DNA of 64,000 nucleotides from Lysobacter capsici. Lineage in GTDB: Bacteria; Pseudomonadota; Gammaproteobacteria; Xanthomonadales; Xanthomonadaceae. Shown here piece after piece: positions 50,661 to 58,918 of this stretch. The translations under genes and the position numbers were made by a program. The notes beneath the pieces were generated by a model that saw nothing but the letters and a program-made list of their open reading frames with translations, searched no databases and was not told the DNA's origin. The stretch spans positions 3,534,001 through 3,598,000 of the forward strand of contig NZ_CP076103.1 of NCBI RefSeq assembly GCF_018732085.1, given 5' to 3'. The stretch's first letter is position 1, and each line of letters opens with the position of its first letter.

Positions 50661-51617
50661 TCAGTCGCGGCGGCCCGCCGCGTTCGCACCCTCGGCCACC
50701 GGCACCCGCCATCCGACCTCCGGCTCGCCGCCGAGTTCGGCCTTTTTCTCCAGCAGATACCCGTACCACTCGGCCTGCACCCGATCCAGCGGCCCGATCG
50801 CCGCTTCGAAGGCGGCCACCGATCCATCGCCGCGCAGCAGCTGCCGATAGCCGCGCGCGTACTTGCCGCGCTCGTAGTGGAACAGGAAGTGCGACAGGCT
50901 CCAGTACTCGATGTAGTGCACGTTCAAGTAGCGGCCGGAAATCGGCGGGCCGGTGTTGGCGATCAGATCGCGCAGCGCAATCAGCGCGCCGCGATCGAGA
51001 TCGCGCTGCAATACGCCGCTGAGCGGCATGTCGGCGACCCACCAGATCGGGTAAGCGTCCGCATCGATGCTGCCGGGCGCAAGCACGCCGTCACGCAGGC
51101 GGCTGGCGCCGAAATAACTCGCCAGGCCTTCGTTCATCCACTTGGCCTTGGCGATCCCGGCGACTTCCGCGTTCAACTGATGGGTCGCCTCGTGCAGCAT
51201 CCAGTGGTACGGATTCGCGACGCCGTGGCTATAGTAGGCATGGCAGTACGGCGTGCGGTAGTACGCCTCGGCCCAGGGCATGCTGGTGTTGTAGGCGGAA
51301 AATTCCTGGCGGTCGCGGTACAGGATCAGCTTGAGCTTGTGCTCGCGCCCGGCGTCGGCGGGCAATTGGAAGAAGCCGTGATACGCCCGGTACAGGCTTT
51401 CCGCCGCCGCGGCGACCGCCTGCGTGCCCGGCTCGGACGCGGTGCTGGAAACCGTGTAGTGCTCGGTTTCGAACGGCTTGGCGTGGGGCGGAATGATCGG
51501 CCGCGCGGCGGGTCTGTGCGCGGGTGTCGCCGACACATTCTTGCGCTCAGGGTCCTTGCCGCAGGCGACACAGGCCGCCACCACCAGACACGCCGCCGTC
51601 AGACGATTCCATCGCAT
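50661..51617 (-). CDS. Putative zinc metallopeptidase lipoprotein (DUF1570-like)
   Basis: A 318-residue lipoprotein. MRWNRLTAACLVVAACVACG ends in a lipobox (VACG or VAAC), and GGGGGAA lies just upstream of ATG 51617. The zinc-binding motif HEATH (residues 142-146) occurs in YHWMLHEATHQLNAE, and the third ligand is probably the Glu of WMNEGLASYFGASRL. This is a gluzincin layout similar to DUF1570 and collagenase-like proteins. The upstream FETEHYTVSS and LYRAYHGFFQL text fits the N-terminal subdomain of these peptidases. It is expected to face the periplasm. Substrate unknown. Confidence 0.82.
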   Translation of the reverse strand: MRWNRLTAACLVVAACVACGKDPERKNVSATPAHRPAARPIIPPHAKPFETEHYTVSSTASEPGTQAVAAAAESLYRAYHGFFQLPADAGREHKLKLILYRDRQEFSAYNTSMPWAEAYYRTPYCHAYYSHGVANPYHWMLHEATHQLNAEVAGIAKAKWMNEGLASYFGASRLRDGVLAPGSIDADAYPIWWVADMPLSGVLQRDLDRGALIALRDLIANTGPPISGRYLNVHYIEYWSLSHFLFHYERGKYARGYRQLLRGDGSVAAFEAAIGPLDRVQAEWYGYLLEKKAELGGEPEVGWRVPVAEGANAAGRRD

Positions 51618-51801
51618 CGCGTTCCCCCGTCCCATGACCCAGCTTGCATCACCGCGGGCTGGCTCGAAACCCCGAGGCTCGGCAAGCGGCCAGCTTCAAT
51701 CGCAAGTGGCCTACCCCGCGCGCCCAGACTGGCCCTGGCCCGCGCACGCCGCACCGCGCAGATTGCCGCGATACCGCTCAGTCGAGCCATCGAGGTCCGC
51801 C

Positions 51802-52431
51802 ATGACCATGACCGCCCGCATCGCCGGACCGCTTCGCGTCGCAACCGCACTGTGCGGCGTGATCGTCGCCTTGTCCGTCCTCCCCGCAGCCGCGCAACCC
51901 GCGCCCGGATCGGCCGGTGCCGACGAACGCCAACTGACCTTGCCCGACGGCCCGCGCGGCTTCGACTTCGAAATCGGCCGCTGGAACAGCGTGGTCAAAC
52001 GCCTCAAGCGCCCGCTGAGCGGTTCGCACGACTGGGTCGAACTGAGCGGAACCACGGTGGTGCGCGCGCTGGTCGGCGGTCAGGCCAACATCGCCGAGCT
52101 GGATATCGCCGGCCCCTCGGGCCGCATCCAGGGCGTGTCGCTGCGCCTGTACGACCCGCAGAGCCGGCAATGGTCGATCCACTACGCCAATGTCGCCGCC
52201 GGCGCGCTGACCGCGCCGATCGTCGGCGACTTCAGGCACGGCCGCGGCGAGTTCTACGGCGACGACACCCTAGACGGCCGTCCGATCAAGGTCCGCTTCG
52301 TGATCGCATGCGAGCGCCGCGCGTCGTGCCGGTTCGAGCAGGCGTTTTCCGCCGACGCGGGCAAGACCTGGGAATTGAACTGGCTGGCGACCGACACGTT
52401 GATCGGCCCGATCGATGGCTCGTCGCGCTGA
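51802..52431 (+). CDS. Exported lipocalin-like/DUF1579-like protein
   Basis: A 209-residue exported protein. MTMTARIAGPLRVATALCGV, ending LPAAAQ, is a signal peptide; GAGGT precedes the ATG. The mature domain has GPRGFDFEIGRWNSVVKRLK, GTTVVRALVGGQANIAELDI, LYDPQSRQWSIHYANVAAGA, DFRHGRGEFYGDDTLDGRPI, then a CxxxxxC pair in VIACERRASCRFEQAF and the end TWELNWLATDTLI. This strand and loop order is that of small beta-barrel proteins (DUF1579/lipocalin-like). No ligand or enzymatic function is known. The neighbour on the left is divergent. Confidence 0.78.
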   Translation: MTMTARIAGPLRVATALCGVIVALSVLPAAAQPAPGSAGADERQLTLPDGPRGFDFEIGRWNSVVKRLKRPLSGSHDWVELSGTTVVRALVGGQANIAELDIAGPSGRIQGVSLRLYDPQSRQWSIHYANVAAGALTAPIVGDFRHGRGEFYGDDTLDGRPIKVRFVIACERRASCRFEQAFSADAGKTWELNWLATDTLIGPIDGSSR

Positions 52432-52594
52432 GCCGCATCGCCGGCACGACGACCGATTCGGCAAAGCCCGCCCCAGGCACCGCTCACCGCGCCCGCTCGG
52501 TGATCCGCGCCCGAAAACCGCGCTTGTCAACGCCTGACGCGGCGCGCGCATCTGCCTACAATGCCGCCCCCATTGCAGCAACGCGGCCGGTTTC

Positions 52595-53422
52595 ATGGAC
52601 ATCGTCATCAACGAATCGCTCAAGGCTTACATCGACCCGTTGACCGCCGACGAGTACCAATCGCTGGAGCAGAGCATCCTCGCCGAAGGCTGTCGCGATG
52701 CGCTGGTGCTGTGGGGCGAGATGCTGGTCGACGGCCACAACCGCTACGGCATCTGCCGCAAGCACGGCCTGCCGTTCCAGACCGTGCAGAACACCCGCTT
52801 TCGTTCGATCGAAGACGTGCATCTGTGGATGATCGACCAGCACCTGGGCCGGCGCAGCGTCTCGGATTTCCAGCGCGGCATCTTGGCGCTGCGCAAGCGC
52901 GAGATCCTCGCCGAACGGCGCCGCGCCGAGGCCGAGGCGCAACCCGCACAAGAAAGCGAAACGCCGGCGGCCGTCGACGATCACGACGACAGCCCGCCGT
53001 GGTCGACCGATGCGAGCGCATTCGACAGCCGCGAAGCCCTGGCCAAGGCCGCGCGCCTGAGCAGCAACCAGGTCGGCCTGATCGAGAAGATCCAGAAACA
53101 GGCCACGCCGGAAGTCGTGGCGGCGGTCAAGTCCGGCACGATCTCGATCAATGCCGCCGCCGCGGTCGCCACCTTGCCGGCCGAAGAACAGCGCGCCGCG
53201 GCGATGGCCGGCGGCAGCGAGCTCAAGGAAGCGGCCAAGCGCGCGCGCGAATCCAAGCGCAGGCCGCGCGAACCCAAAGAGCCCAAAGAAGCGATCTCGC
53301 AGCCGCACGACGATGTCGGCGATAACGAACTGCACGCGCTGCGCGAGCGCGTCGCCGAATTGACCGCGGAGAATCAGGCCCTGCGCGAGGAGATCGCTCA
53401 GTTGCAGGCGGCGCTGGCCTGA
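52595..53422 (+). CDS. Orphan ParB-like nuclease-domain protein
   Basis: A 275-residue protein with an N-terminal ParB/Srx fold: MDIVINESLKAYIDPLTADE, LEQSILAEGCRDALVLWGEM, LVDGHNRYGICRKHGLPFQT. The GHNRY box corresponds to the GERRW/R-rich box of ParB, which binds CTP in canonical ParB; here it is GHNR. A central region (SSNQVGLIEKIQKQATPEVV, AAVKSGTISINAAAAVATLP) resembles the ParB HTH. A basic linker (RARESKRRPREPKEPKEAIS) and a C-terminal coiled coil (LHALRERVAELTAENQALRE) end the protein. No parA or parS-like repeat is seen, so it may be a stand-alone transcription or nucleoid factor. Confidence 0.82.
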   Translation: MDIVINESLKAYIDPLTADEYQSLEQSILAEGCRDALVLWGEMLVDGHNRYGICRKHGLPFQTVQNTRFRSIEDVHLWMIDQHLGRRSVSDFQRGILALRKREILAERRRAEAEAQPAQESETPAAVDDHDDSPPWSTDASAFDSREALAKAARLSSNQVGLIEKIQKQATPEVVAAVKSGTISINAAAAVATLPAEEQRAAAMAGGSELKEAAKRARESKRRPREPKEPKEAISQPHDDVGDNELHALRERVAELTAENQALREEIAQLQAALA

Positions 53423-53467
53423 GTCGGACTGCGCGTCCGCATCAGGATTGACCGCACGCGCAGCGCT

Positions 53468-53836
53468 TCAGCCGACGATGCGCAGCGCAACGGCCGGGGC
53501 CTCGGGCGGATCGGGCGAGGGATTCGGTCTACGTTCGAGCGGTTCTTCGACGTCCCATCGCACGAAACGGACGATGCCGATGCGCTCGCGCAACTGCGCG
53601 GCGACCTCCGCCAGCACGTCGGCCACCGGTGTTTCGGGCCTTTTCACGAACGGCTGCGCCAGCAATCCCTCGATGTCACGCGGCGCCGACGCGGCGATAT
53701 GCAAAAGCATGTCGTTGCCGAACCCATCGAACAACGCGGTTCTCGCAGCGAAATCCGTTTCCAGGCCGAACTCCACCAGCACGCCGATGCGGCCCTGATG
53801 GACATAGCTGCGGATCAAGCGGAAGGGATGGAACAT
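53468..53836 (-). CDS. Miniature elongation factor Ts-like protein
   Basis: A 122-residue protein related to part of elongation factor Ts. SYVHQGRIGVLVEFGLETDF, then AARTALFDGFGNDMLLHIAA and SAPR match the EF-Ts core (GKIGVLVE-x-x-x-ETDFVAR...LALHIAA), including the E-x-x-x-ETDFxAR signature. QPFVKRPETPVADVLAEVAA, then QLRERIGIVRFVRWDVEE matches the C-terminal end (QPF-x-K...V-x-RF-x-R). The UBA-like N-terminal TDFPD domain and the second core subdomain are absent; full EF-Ts is about 290 residues. It may bind EF-Tu weakly or have another partner. It ends with a Pro-rich tail (RRPNPSPDPPEAP). No pseudogene breaks are seen. Confidence 0.8.
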   Translation of the reverse strand: MFHPFRLIRSYVHQGRIGVLVEFGLETDFAARTALFDGFGNDMLLHIAASAPRDIEGLLAQPFVKRPETPVADVLAEVAAQLRERIGIVRFVRWDVEEPLERRPNPSPDPPEAPAVALRIVG

Positions 53837-53931
53837 GGAGGACGGCCCATCGAATCGATCGTCCGCAGCTTATCGGCATTCGATCGAGGCGGCCAACGGC
53901 GGCCCCGATCGAAACAGGTTTGTCGCGAAGC

Positions 53932-54264
53932 TTACTCCGCCGGCTTTTCGCACTTCCCATCGCGAAACAGCGCCCATTCCTCGCACACGCGTCCATCGGG
54001 CAGGTTGCACAGGCCGTACTGGCCGCCGTCCTTGCCGGTGCGGATTTCGAGCTTGCCGCCGAGCGATGTGCAATGCACCGAGGCCGGGTTGGCCATGCCG
54101 ACGCGCGGTTCGGTCGGCTTGGCCTCGGCGGCGGGCGATGCCTGAGTCGGCGACGGCGCGCTCGCCTGCGCCTTTTTCGAGGTATTGCATGCGGCCAGGC
54201 CCAGCGTCAGGCCGATCAGCAGGAGCGGAAGACCACAGCGATTGGTCAGGCGATGGCGATTCAT
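53932..54264 (-). CDS. DUF333 lipoprotein
   Basis: A 110-residue lipoprotein, MNRHRLTNRCGLPLLLIGLT, then LGLAACN, with lipobox LAAC. A Ser/Ala/Pro linker (QASAPSPTQASPAAEAKP) leads to the DUF333 domain: GMANPASVHCTSLGGKLEIR, DGGQYGLCNLPDGRVCEEWA, LFRDGKCEKPAE. The NPASxHC and GxCxLPDGxxCEEWA signatures are diagnostic, and four Cys residues probably pair. Proteins of this family were called putative hemolysins, but function is not shown. Probably periplasmic, attached to the outer membrane. Confidence 0.9.
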   Translation of the reverse strand: MNRHRLTNRCGLPLLLIGLTLGLAACNTSKKAQASAPSPTQASPAAEAKPTEPRVGMANPASVHCTSLGGKLEIRTGKDGGQYGLCNLPDGRVCEEWALFRDGKCEKPAE

Positions 54265-54429
54265 GGCACGGGCACCGTTGAAGTGGCGATCACTATAAAT
54301 ACCAGCCGCGTCATGGCGCGGTGACGCACGATCCGCCGCCAGTCGGCGCGATCGCCAAATTCGCGCGCGCCGATCAAACCTCGCTCCTGCCACTGCCTCG
54401 CTCCTGCCGAAGATCGACCCTTCACCGCA

Positions 54430-55329
54430 TCAAGCGGCCTTCAACAACGACTGATACGCACCGAACCCCGCCATCGCCCCGGCCGCCAGCGCCAGGGTCG
54501 CGCTCTGCATGGCCGCGGCCGCATCGCCGGCGGCGAACACGCCGCCGACGCTGGTCGCCTTCATCGGATCGACGCGCAGGTAGCGGCCCAGCGGCCCGTC
54601 TTCGAACTCGCAGCCCAGTTGCTCGGCCAACGGGCTGGCCATGCGGCTGGTGGGCGCGGTGAACAAGGCGGCCAGTTCGATCACCCGGCCGTCGGCGAGC
54701 CGCACCCCGTCCAGATGCGGCGCCGAGCCCAGCAGTTCGACCACCGGCACGCGTTCGATCACCACCCCGCGATGGGCCAGATGCGCCGCTTCGGCGTCAT
54801 CGGGCTCAAACCGGTTCTGGGTGAAATACGTGGTCGGGCCCCAGTCGGGAATCATCCCGGCCTGATGCGCCGACAAGGGATGATTCGCCAGCACGCCCAG
54901 GGCGCGGTCGGCGTATTCGAAGCCGTGGCAGAACGGACAGTGCAGCACCGACACGCCCCAGCGTTCGCGCAGCCCCGCGATCGCCGGCAATTCGTCGCGG
55001 ATGCCGGTGGCCAGGATCAGGCGCGATGCGCTGCGCTCGCTGCCATCGTCCAGGGTGACGGCAAAGCCGCCCTCGTGCGGGTGCGCGGCGGTCGCGGTGG
55101 CGTTGACGAACTCGACGCTCGGATAGGCGAGCAATTGCGTCCGCCCTTCGTCGAGAATCTGCGCGGGCGATTTGCCGTCGTGACCGAGCATGCCGTGCGC
55201 CGCCGCCGAATAGCGATTGCGCGGCAAGCCGGCATCGATCACCAGCACCCGCCGACGCGCGCGCGCGAGCTGCAAGGCCGCGCTCAGGCCGGCGAAACTG
55301 CCGCCGACAACGGCTACGTCATGACGCAT
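54430..55329 (-). CDS. NAD(P)/FAD-dependent thioredoxin-reductase-like oxidoreductase
   Basis: A 299-residue flavoprotein. MRHDVAVVGGSFAGLSAALQ contains the FAD-binding GG-S-FAGLSAA loop; VLVIDAGLPRNRYSAAAHGM follows; LILATGIRDELPAIAGLRER and VLHCPFCHGFEYADRALGVL contain a CPFCHG motif near residue 128, in the position of the TrxR CxxC. The FAD ribityl site is GVFAAGDAAAAMQSATLALA. Only one CxxC is present, so disulfide reduction of a small thiol protein or compound is plausible. ATG 55329 has GGAGG 8 nt upstream, inside the end of the rrf2 gene, so the two overlap by 11 bp and are co-transcribed. Confidence 0.9.
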   Translation of the reverse strand: MRHDVAVVGGSFAGLSAALQLARARRRVLVIDAGLPRNRYSAAAHGMLGHDGKSPAQILDEGRTQLLAYPSVEFVNATATAAHPHEGGFAVTLDDGSERSASRLILATGIRDELPAIAGLRERWGVSVLHCPFCHGFEYADRALGVLANHPLSAHQAGMIPDWGPTTYFTQNRFEPDDAEAAHLAHRGVVIERVPVVELLGSAPHLDGVRLADGRVIELAALFTAPTSRMASPLAEQLGCEFEDGPLGRYLRVDPMKATSVGGVFAAGDAAAAMQSATLALAAGAMAGFGAYQSLLKAA

Positions 55330-55780
55330 GACCACCACCTCCGATTTTCATATGACGCCTGCCGTGCAGGCGTTGGGCATGAGCGGCCAGATCGGCCAAG
55401 GTAAGCGTGGCGAGGCGACGATCGAGCACTTGCTCGGCTTCGCGCATCGCCTCGTCGAGCACGTCGACCACGGCGCGCACGATCAGGCACTGCGGCGCAT
55501 CGTGCTTGGCCGCGAGCGGCACCATGCGCTCGCCGAGCGCCTGCTGGATCTGCGCCAGGCTGACCTGATCGGGCGCCCGCGCCAGCCGCCAGCCGCCGCC
55601 GTGCCCTTTCACCGAACTGACCACGCCGGCCTCGCGCAGACCGGCGAAGCTGCGGCGGATCACCACCGGGTTGGTGCCGACGCACGCGGCCATTTCTTCC
55701 GAGGTCATCGGCTGCTCGGGCCGCTCGGCCATGTGCAACAGCACGTGCAGGGCGACGGACAGGCGTTCGGGTGTTTTCAT
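55319..55780 (-). CDS. Rrf2 family transcriptional regulator
   Basis: A 153-residue winged-helix regulator starting MKTPERLSVALHVLLHMAER. HTH and wing: MTSEEMAACVGTNPVVIRRS, FAGLREAGVVSSVKGHGGGW, RLARAPDQVSLAQIQQALGE, the typical Rrf2 text. The three-Cys Fe-S cluster of NsrR/IscR is missing; only the Cys of MAACVGT and DAPQCLIV remain, so it is not a classical cluster sensor. It overlaps the downstream oxidoreductase gene and probably represses its own operon. The sequence just upstream (GTAACTTACGGTATTAC, 55781-55797) contains GTAA/TTAC half sites that may be its operator. Confidence 0.9.
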   Translation of the reverse strand: MKTPERLSVALHVLLHMAERPEQPMTSEEMAACVGTNPVVIRRSFAGLREAGVVSSVKGHGGGWRLARAPDQVSLAQIQQALGERMVPLAAKHDAPQCLIVRAVVDVLDEAMREAEQVLDRRLATLTLADLAAHAQRLHGRRHMKIGGGGHAS

Positions 55781-55797
55781 GTAACTTACGGTATTAC
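55781..55797 (-). promoter_or_regulatory. Possible Rrf2 operator
   Basis: GTAACTTACGGTATTAC directly upstream of the rrf2 ATG has GTAA..TTAC inverted half sites and an AT-rich centre, unusual against the GC-rich background. Assignment is tentative and based on position only. Confidence 0.35.
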
Positions 55798-56020
55798 GTG
55801 AAAACACCTGCGTCAACTGCGCCGCTCATGGCGTCGTCATGCGGGCCTGCCCCGCCGCAACGATGAGCGCGCGCAAGCGAGCCAAGAACGAACGCGATTG
55901 GCGATCGGGACCGATGTCGATGAAGCGGACGAAGCCCGCTCATCCCCACACAAGGCAACGCCGCACGGCTCGCGCCGCGCGGCGTATTGGCAAGCTCGAC
56001 AAAACGGTCGCGCTGCCCGC

Positions 56021-56965
56021 TTAAGACGCGGCCTTCAGCGACGTCTCCAGCGCCATGTGCTGCTGCATGCGATCGGCCCACTGCACGTCCGCCGAGGCCG
56101 GCGGGAAGGTGCTGATCATGGTCAGCGAGGCGTCGACGTAATCGGGAAACTGCCCGGCCCACTGTTGCGGGTCGTTCGGCAAGGCATGGGTCAGCACGGT
56201 GGTCAGGTTGACCAGGGAATGACGCGACAGCAGATGCGGGAACCACTCGCCGGCGACATAGAACGCGGTGCGGAACCCGGTGCCGACCGCGCGGTAGTCG
56301 AACTGCGACGGCGGCAGCGACGGCACGTAGTCCCAGTAGTTGTAGACGCGCAGGCTGGCGCTGTCGGCGATGGTCTGCGCGTAGGCGGTCTGCCAATCCT
56401 GCGTGCCGACCATCGGGCTGGAAAAATTGAGATTGAGCGAGGACAGCGGCTGGCTGATCGCGAGATCGAGCGAGAACAACTGGCTCAGGGCCGCGCCGAG
56501 GCTGTGGCCGGTGACGTACACCTGATTGGGCGCGTACTGGTCGAGCAAGGCGAACAACTGCTGCCGCATCGACTGGCTCATGCCGTCGCCGACGCTGTCG
56601 TAGATGCCGTAGAAGCCCGACGACACCCGCGGCGTGGGGCTGATGCTGCCGTGGGTCGGAACGAAATCGGTGGGAATGAAATGCACGTCCTCGTAAGCGT
56701 CCATGTCCGAGTCGGTGCCGCGGAACGCGAAGATGTACGTGCCCGGATCGTTGATCGCCTGGAACACCAGGCCGTACTGCTCTTCCGAACCGCTGAACAG
56801 GATCGAATCCCAACCGGTCCACGCGCCGACTTGCTGGTAACCGTCGGGCGAGGTGAACGGCTGGCCCTGGTAGTAGTCGTAGGCGGCCTTGGAGGCGATC
56901 GCCAGGGCGATGGTCAGGGCCGGATCGAGTGCGGGCTGGGCGTTGCCGATCGGATTGGGGCTCAT
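56021..56965 (-). CDS. Class 3 lipase-like alpha/beta hydrolase
   Basis: A 314-residue protein starting MSPNPIGNAQPALDPALTIA, with GAGGAA upstream of the ATG. Lipase_3 features: YIFAFRGTDSDMDAYEDVHF (oxyanion region), VHxGFY-like SSGFYGIYDSVGD, and the nucleophile elbow VTGHSLGAALSQLFSLDL with Ser155. The likely acid is in NYWDYVPSLPP, and a late His follows in RHSLVNL. There is no classical signal peptide, so it may be secreted by another route or stay inside. Neutral lipids are the probable substrates of the family. Confidence 0.88.
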   Translation of the reverse strand: MSPNPIGNAQPALDPALTIALAIASKAAYDYYQGQPFTSPDGYQQVGAWTGWDSILFSGSEEQYGLVFQAINDPGTYIFAFRGTDSDMDAYEDVHFIPTDFVPTHGSISPTPRVSSGFYGIYDSVGDGMSQSMRQQLFALLDQYAPNQVYVTGHSLGAALSQLFSLDLAISQPLSSLNLNFSSPMVGTQDWQTAYAQTIADSASLRVYNYWDYVPSLPPSQFDYRAVGTGFRTAFYVAGEWFPHLLSRHSLVNLTTVLTHALPNDPQQWAGQFPDYVDASLTMISTFPPASADVQWADRMQQHMALETSLKAAS

Positions 56966-57159
56966 GAAGTTTTCCTCGTCGAAGGGAAGACCAATGCACG
57001 ACCATGCGCGCGCCGCATCGGCGCTACGCGCGACGGCATGCGCGCTGCGGTCGCATCGCCGCATCGCCGCGTCGCGACAGCGAACATGCCGTCGGGCCGC
57101 GGCGCGCAGCTTTCCTTACAACGCGAAACAATTCGGCCTCAGGCCACTGCGCGGCGTGC

Positions 57160-57191
57160 AAAAAAGGCATGGCGGTGTATGCCGCCATGCC
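57160..57191 (-). terminator. Rho-independent terminator of the 57.3-58.7 kb operon
   Basis: On the minus strand the stem GGCATGGCGG / CCGCCATGCC (57166-57191, 10 bp perfect, 6-nt loop) is followed by a run of T (57160-57165). It lies 60 nt after the stop of the downstream lipoprotein gene. Confidence 0.9.
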
Positions 57192-57250
57192 TGCCCTGGT
57201 CCGGCCCGGGCTTGCCCGGCATGGCACCGACGCGCGCCGGCGCGGCGCGC

Positions 57251-57781
57251 TCAACCTGCCGCGGGGCAGCGCGTGTTCAAGGCCGTGAACAGCTGCACGT
57301 TGGCATCGAGCAATGCCGTGGCGAGCGCGCTGTAAGCCTCGTTCTCGGTGCCGTTCCAGTTGATCGAGGACTTCGACGCGCGCACCAGGAACGGCGGCTG
57401 CCCGTCGATGCTGGCCTGGTACACCGCGACCGGCACCTTCGTGGTCTGGTTCTGGGTCAGGTACAACTGCTTGAGCTGCACGCTCACGCCGGGCAAGCCG
57501 GCGCTGTCGGCCGGCTTCAGCCCGGCCTTGCGCAACTGGGCATCGACCATCGCCGGTGCGTCGTCGAGGATCAGCTGGTGACGGCCCAGGCCGCCCACGC
57601 CGCCGCCGGGACGCGCGTCGGCGACCTCGACCAGGCGATAGCCGCAACGCAACGCCGGCATCGAGCGCGTGTTGTCGAGCCGGCTCGGATCGACCCGCAC
57701 CTGATGCACCTTGGTATTGCAGGCCGTCAGCGCTGCCGTCGCGGCGATCGCGACGGCAGCCACGCAGCGGCGCGGATTCAC
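57251..57781 (-). CDS. Putative lipoprotein, second gene of a coupled pair (GTG start)
   Basis: A 176-residue protein read from GTG 57781, which overlaps the preceding TGA (GTGA). VNPRRCVAAVAIAATAALTA, then CN, is a lipoprotein signal with lipobox LTAC. The mature domain has SMPALRCGYRLVEVADARPG, GLGRHQLILDDAPAMVDAQL, GVSVQLKQLYLTQNQTTKVP, VAVYQASIDGQPPFLVRASK and ends LFTALNTRCPAAG. This strand and helix order resembles the LptE/YajG-like family of small outer-membrane lipoproteins, but I am not sure. A clear terminator follows. It is made together with the 313-aa protein upstream. Confidence 0.78.
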   Translation of the reverse strand: MNPRRCVAAVAIAATAALTACNTKVHQVRVDPSRLDNTRSMPALRCGYRLVEVADARPGGGVGGLGRHQLILDDAPAMVDAQLRKAGLKPADSAGLPGVSVQLKQLYLTQNQTTKVPVAVYQASIDGQPPFLVRASKSSINWNGTENEAYSALATALLDANVQLFTALNTRCPAAG

Positions 57782-58719
57782 GGCGAGCCCTGACCGGCCG
57801 CCGCCGCGGGCGCAGGCGCAGCCACGGCGGGCGCGGACGGCATCGCCGCGACCGGCTGGCCGCTGATCGGGTTGTACGCGGTGATCGACTGCATCCAGTT
57901 GTTGCCCACGCGGGTCCACACCGACTCGCTGTCCGCGCGCAACTGGCGCCCGGCAAAGCTGCGGCCGTTGAGGCTGGACTTTTCGCCGCCGCTGACCTTC
58001 TTGGCCGATTCGGCGCGGCCTTCGCTGGAGAAATCGTAGACCAGCATGTCGGTGACCTGCTCGATGCCGCGGTCGACCAGCGTCTGCAATCCCGGCTTGC
58101 CCAGCGCGATCCAGCGCTTGGCGTCCTCGTCGGCGTTGCTGCCGTCGATCTTCTGCATCGGGATATTGAACACGTAGTTGCGGCCGAAGCGCGCACGCAC
58201 CTTGGGCTTGCCGTTGGCCTTGATCTCGCGATGCACCATCTGCGCGTTCAAGCTGACCGACATGGCTTCGAAATTGTTGGACAAGGTATAGCTGGGCGTG
58301 ATCACGAACACGTCGGCGGCGGTGGTCGCCGCCTGGGTCGCGGCCACGGCCTCCCACGGCGATTCGCGCACGGTGATCACCGGCTGCGGCGAGATGCCGG
58401 CATTGACGAGCTTGGCGCGCAGCGCCTTTTCCATCTGCTCGTTGAACCGGTAGTCGACCAGCAGGTTGCGGATTTCGGCCACGCGCTTCTCGCCGTTGGC
58501 GACCTGGGCGTTGTTGATGGCCGAACCGACCAGCGCGCCGATCAGGCCGAAGGCCACGCCGGCGTTGGGCGGCACGGTGACCCCGATTTCTTGCTGGTGC
58601 AGCACGATCTCGACCGGCAATTCCGGCGCGATCGGCATCGGCAGCGTCTCGATCTTGGCGGCTAGGCTTTGGAACGGCAGGCACGCGAAGGCGGCCAGCA
58701 CGAGTACACGCTTGATCAT
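57778..58719 (-). CDS. Exported protein of unknown function, first gene of a coupled pair
   Basis: A 313-residue protein. MIKRVLVLAAFACLPFQSLA is the signal peptide, and CAGGGGAAA precedes the ATG. Residues 20-45 carry KIETLPMPIAPELPVEIVLH; next is a glycine-zipper-like hydrophobic segment, VAFGLIGALVGSAINNAQVA, then NGEKRVAEIRNLLVDYRFNE. The central domain includes TAADVFVITPSYTLSNNFEA, MSVSLNAQMVHREIKANGKP and FNIPMQKIDGSNADEDAKRW. The C-terminus is Ala/Pro-rich. It overlaps the lipoprotein gene by GTGA, suggesting a complex. The glycine-zipper segment suggests membrane contact. I do not recognise a family. Confidence 0.8.
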   Translation of the reverse strand: MIKRVLVLAAFACLPFQSLAAKIETLPMPIAPELPVEIVLHQQEIGVTVPPNAGVAFGLIGALVGSAINNAQVANGEKRVAEIRNLLVDYRFNEQMEKALRAKLVNAGISPQPVITVRESPWEAVAATQAATTAADVFVITPSYTLSNNFEAMSVSLNAQMVHREIKANGKPKVRARFGRNYVFNIPMQKIDGSNADEDAKRWIALGKPGLQTLVDRGIEQVTDMLVYDFSSEGRAESAKKVSGGEKSSLNGRSFAGRQLRADSESVWTRVGNNWMQSITAYNPISGQPVAAMPSAPAVAAPAPAAAAGQGSP

Positions 58720-58852
58720 GTTTTCCCCTGAGTAGTGCGTCAGCATCCCTGCCCGTCGTCGGGGCCGAGCGGCCGCCCTTGCGGCGGCGGGAAAATCATT
58801 TCATGACCACGGTCATACCGCAATTGAGATTCTTATCAAAAGTCCGAGGATC

Positions 58853-58880
58853 GGGAGTCGCAGGCCAGCCTGCGATTCCC
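58853..58880 (-). terminator. Hairpin after the beta-helix gene
   Basis: GGGAGTCGCAGGC (58853-58865) pairs with GCCTGCGATTCCC (58868-58880) with one mismatch. It lies 38 nt downstream of the beta-helix protein stop on the minus strand. There is no immediate T-run (a TTTT occurs about 12 nt later), so terminator function is uncertain. Confidence 0.4.
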
Positions 58881-58918
58881 GGTCCCGAACCCCTAAACCC
58901 CAGGCCCGAATTCCGGCC

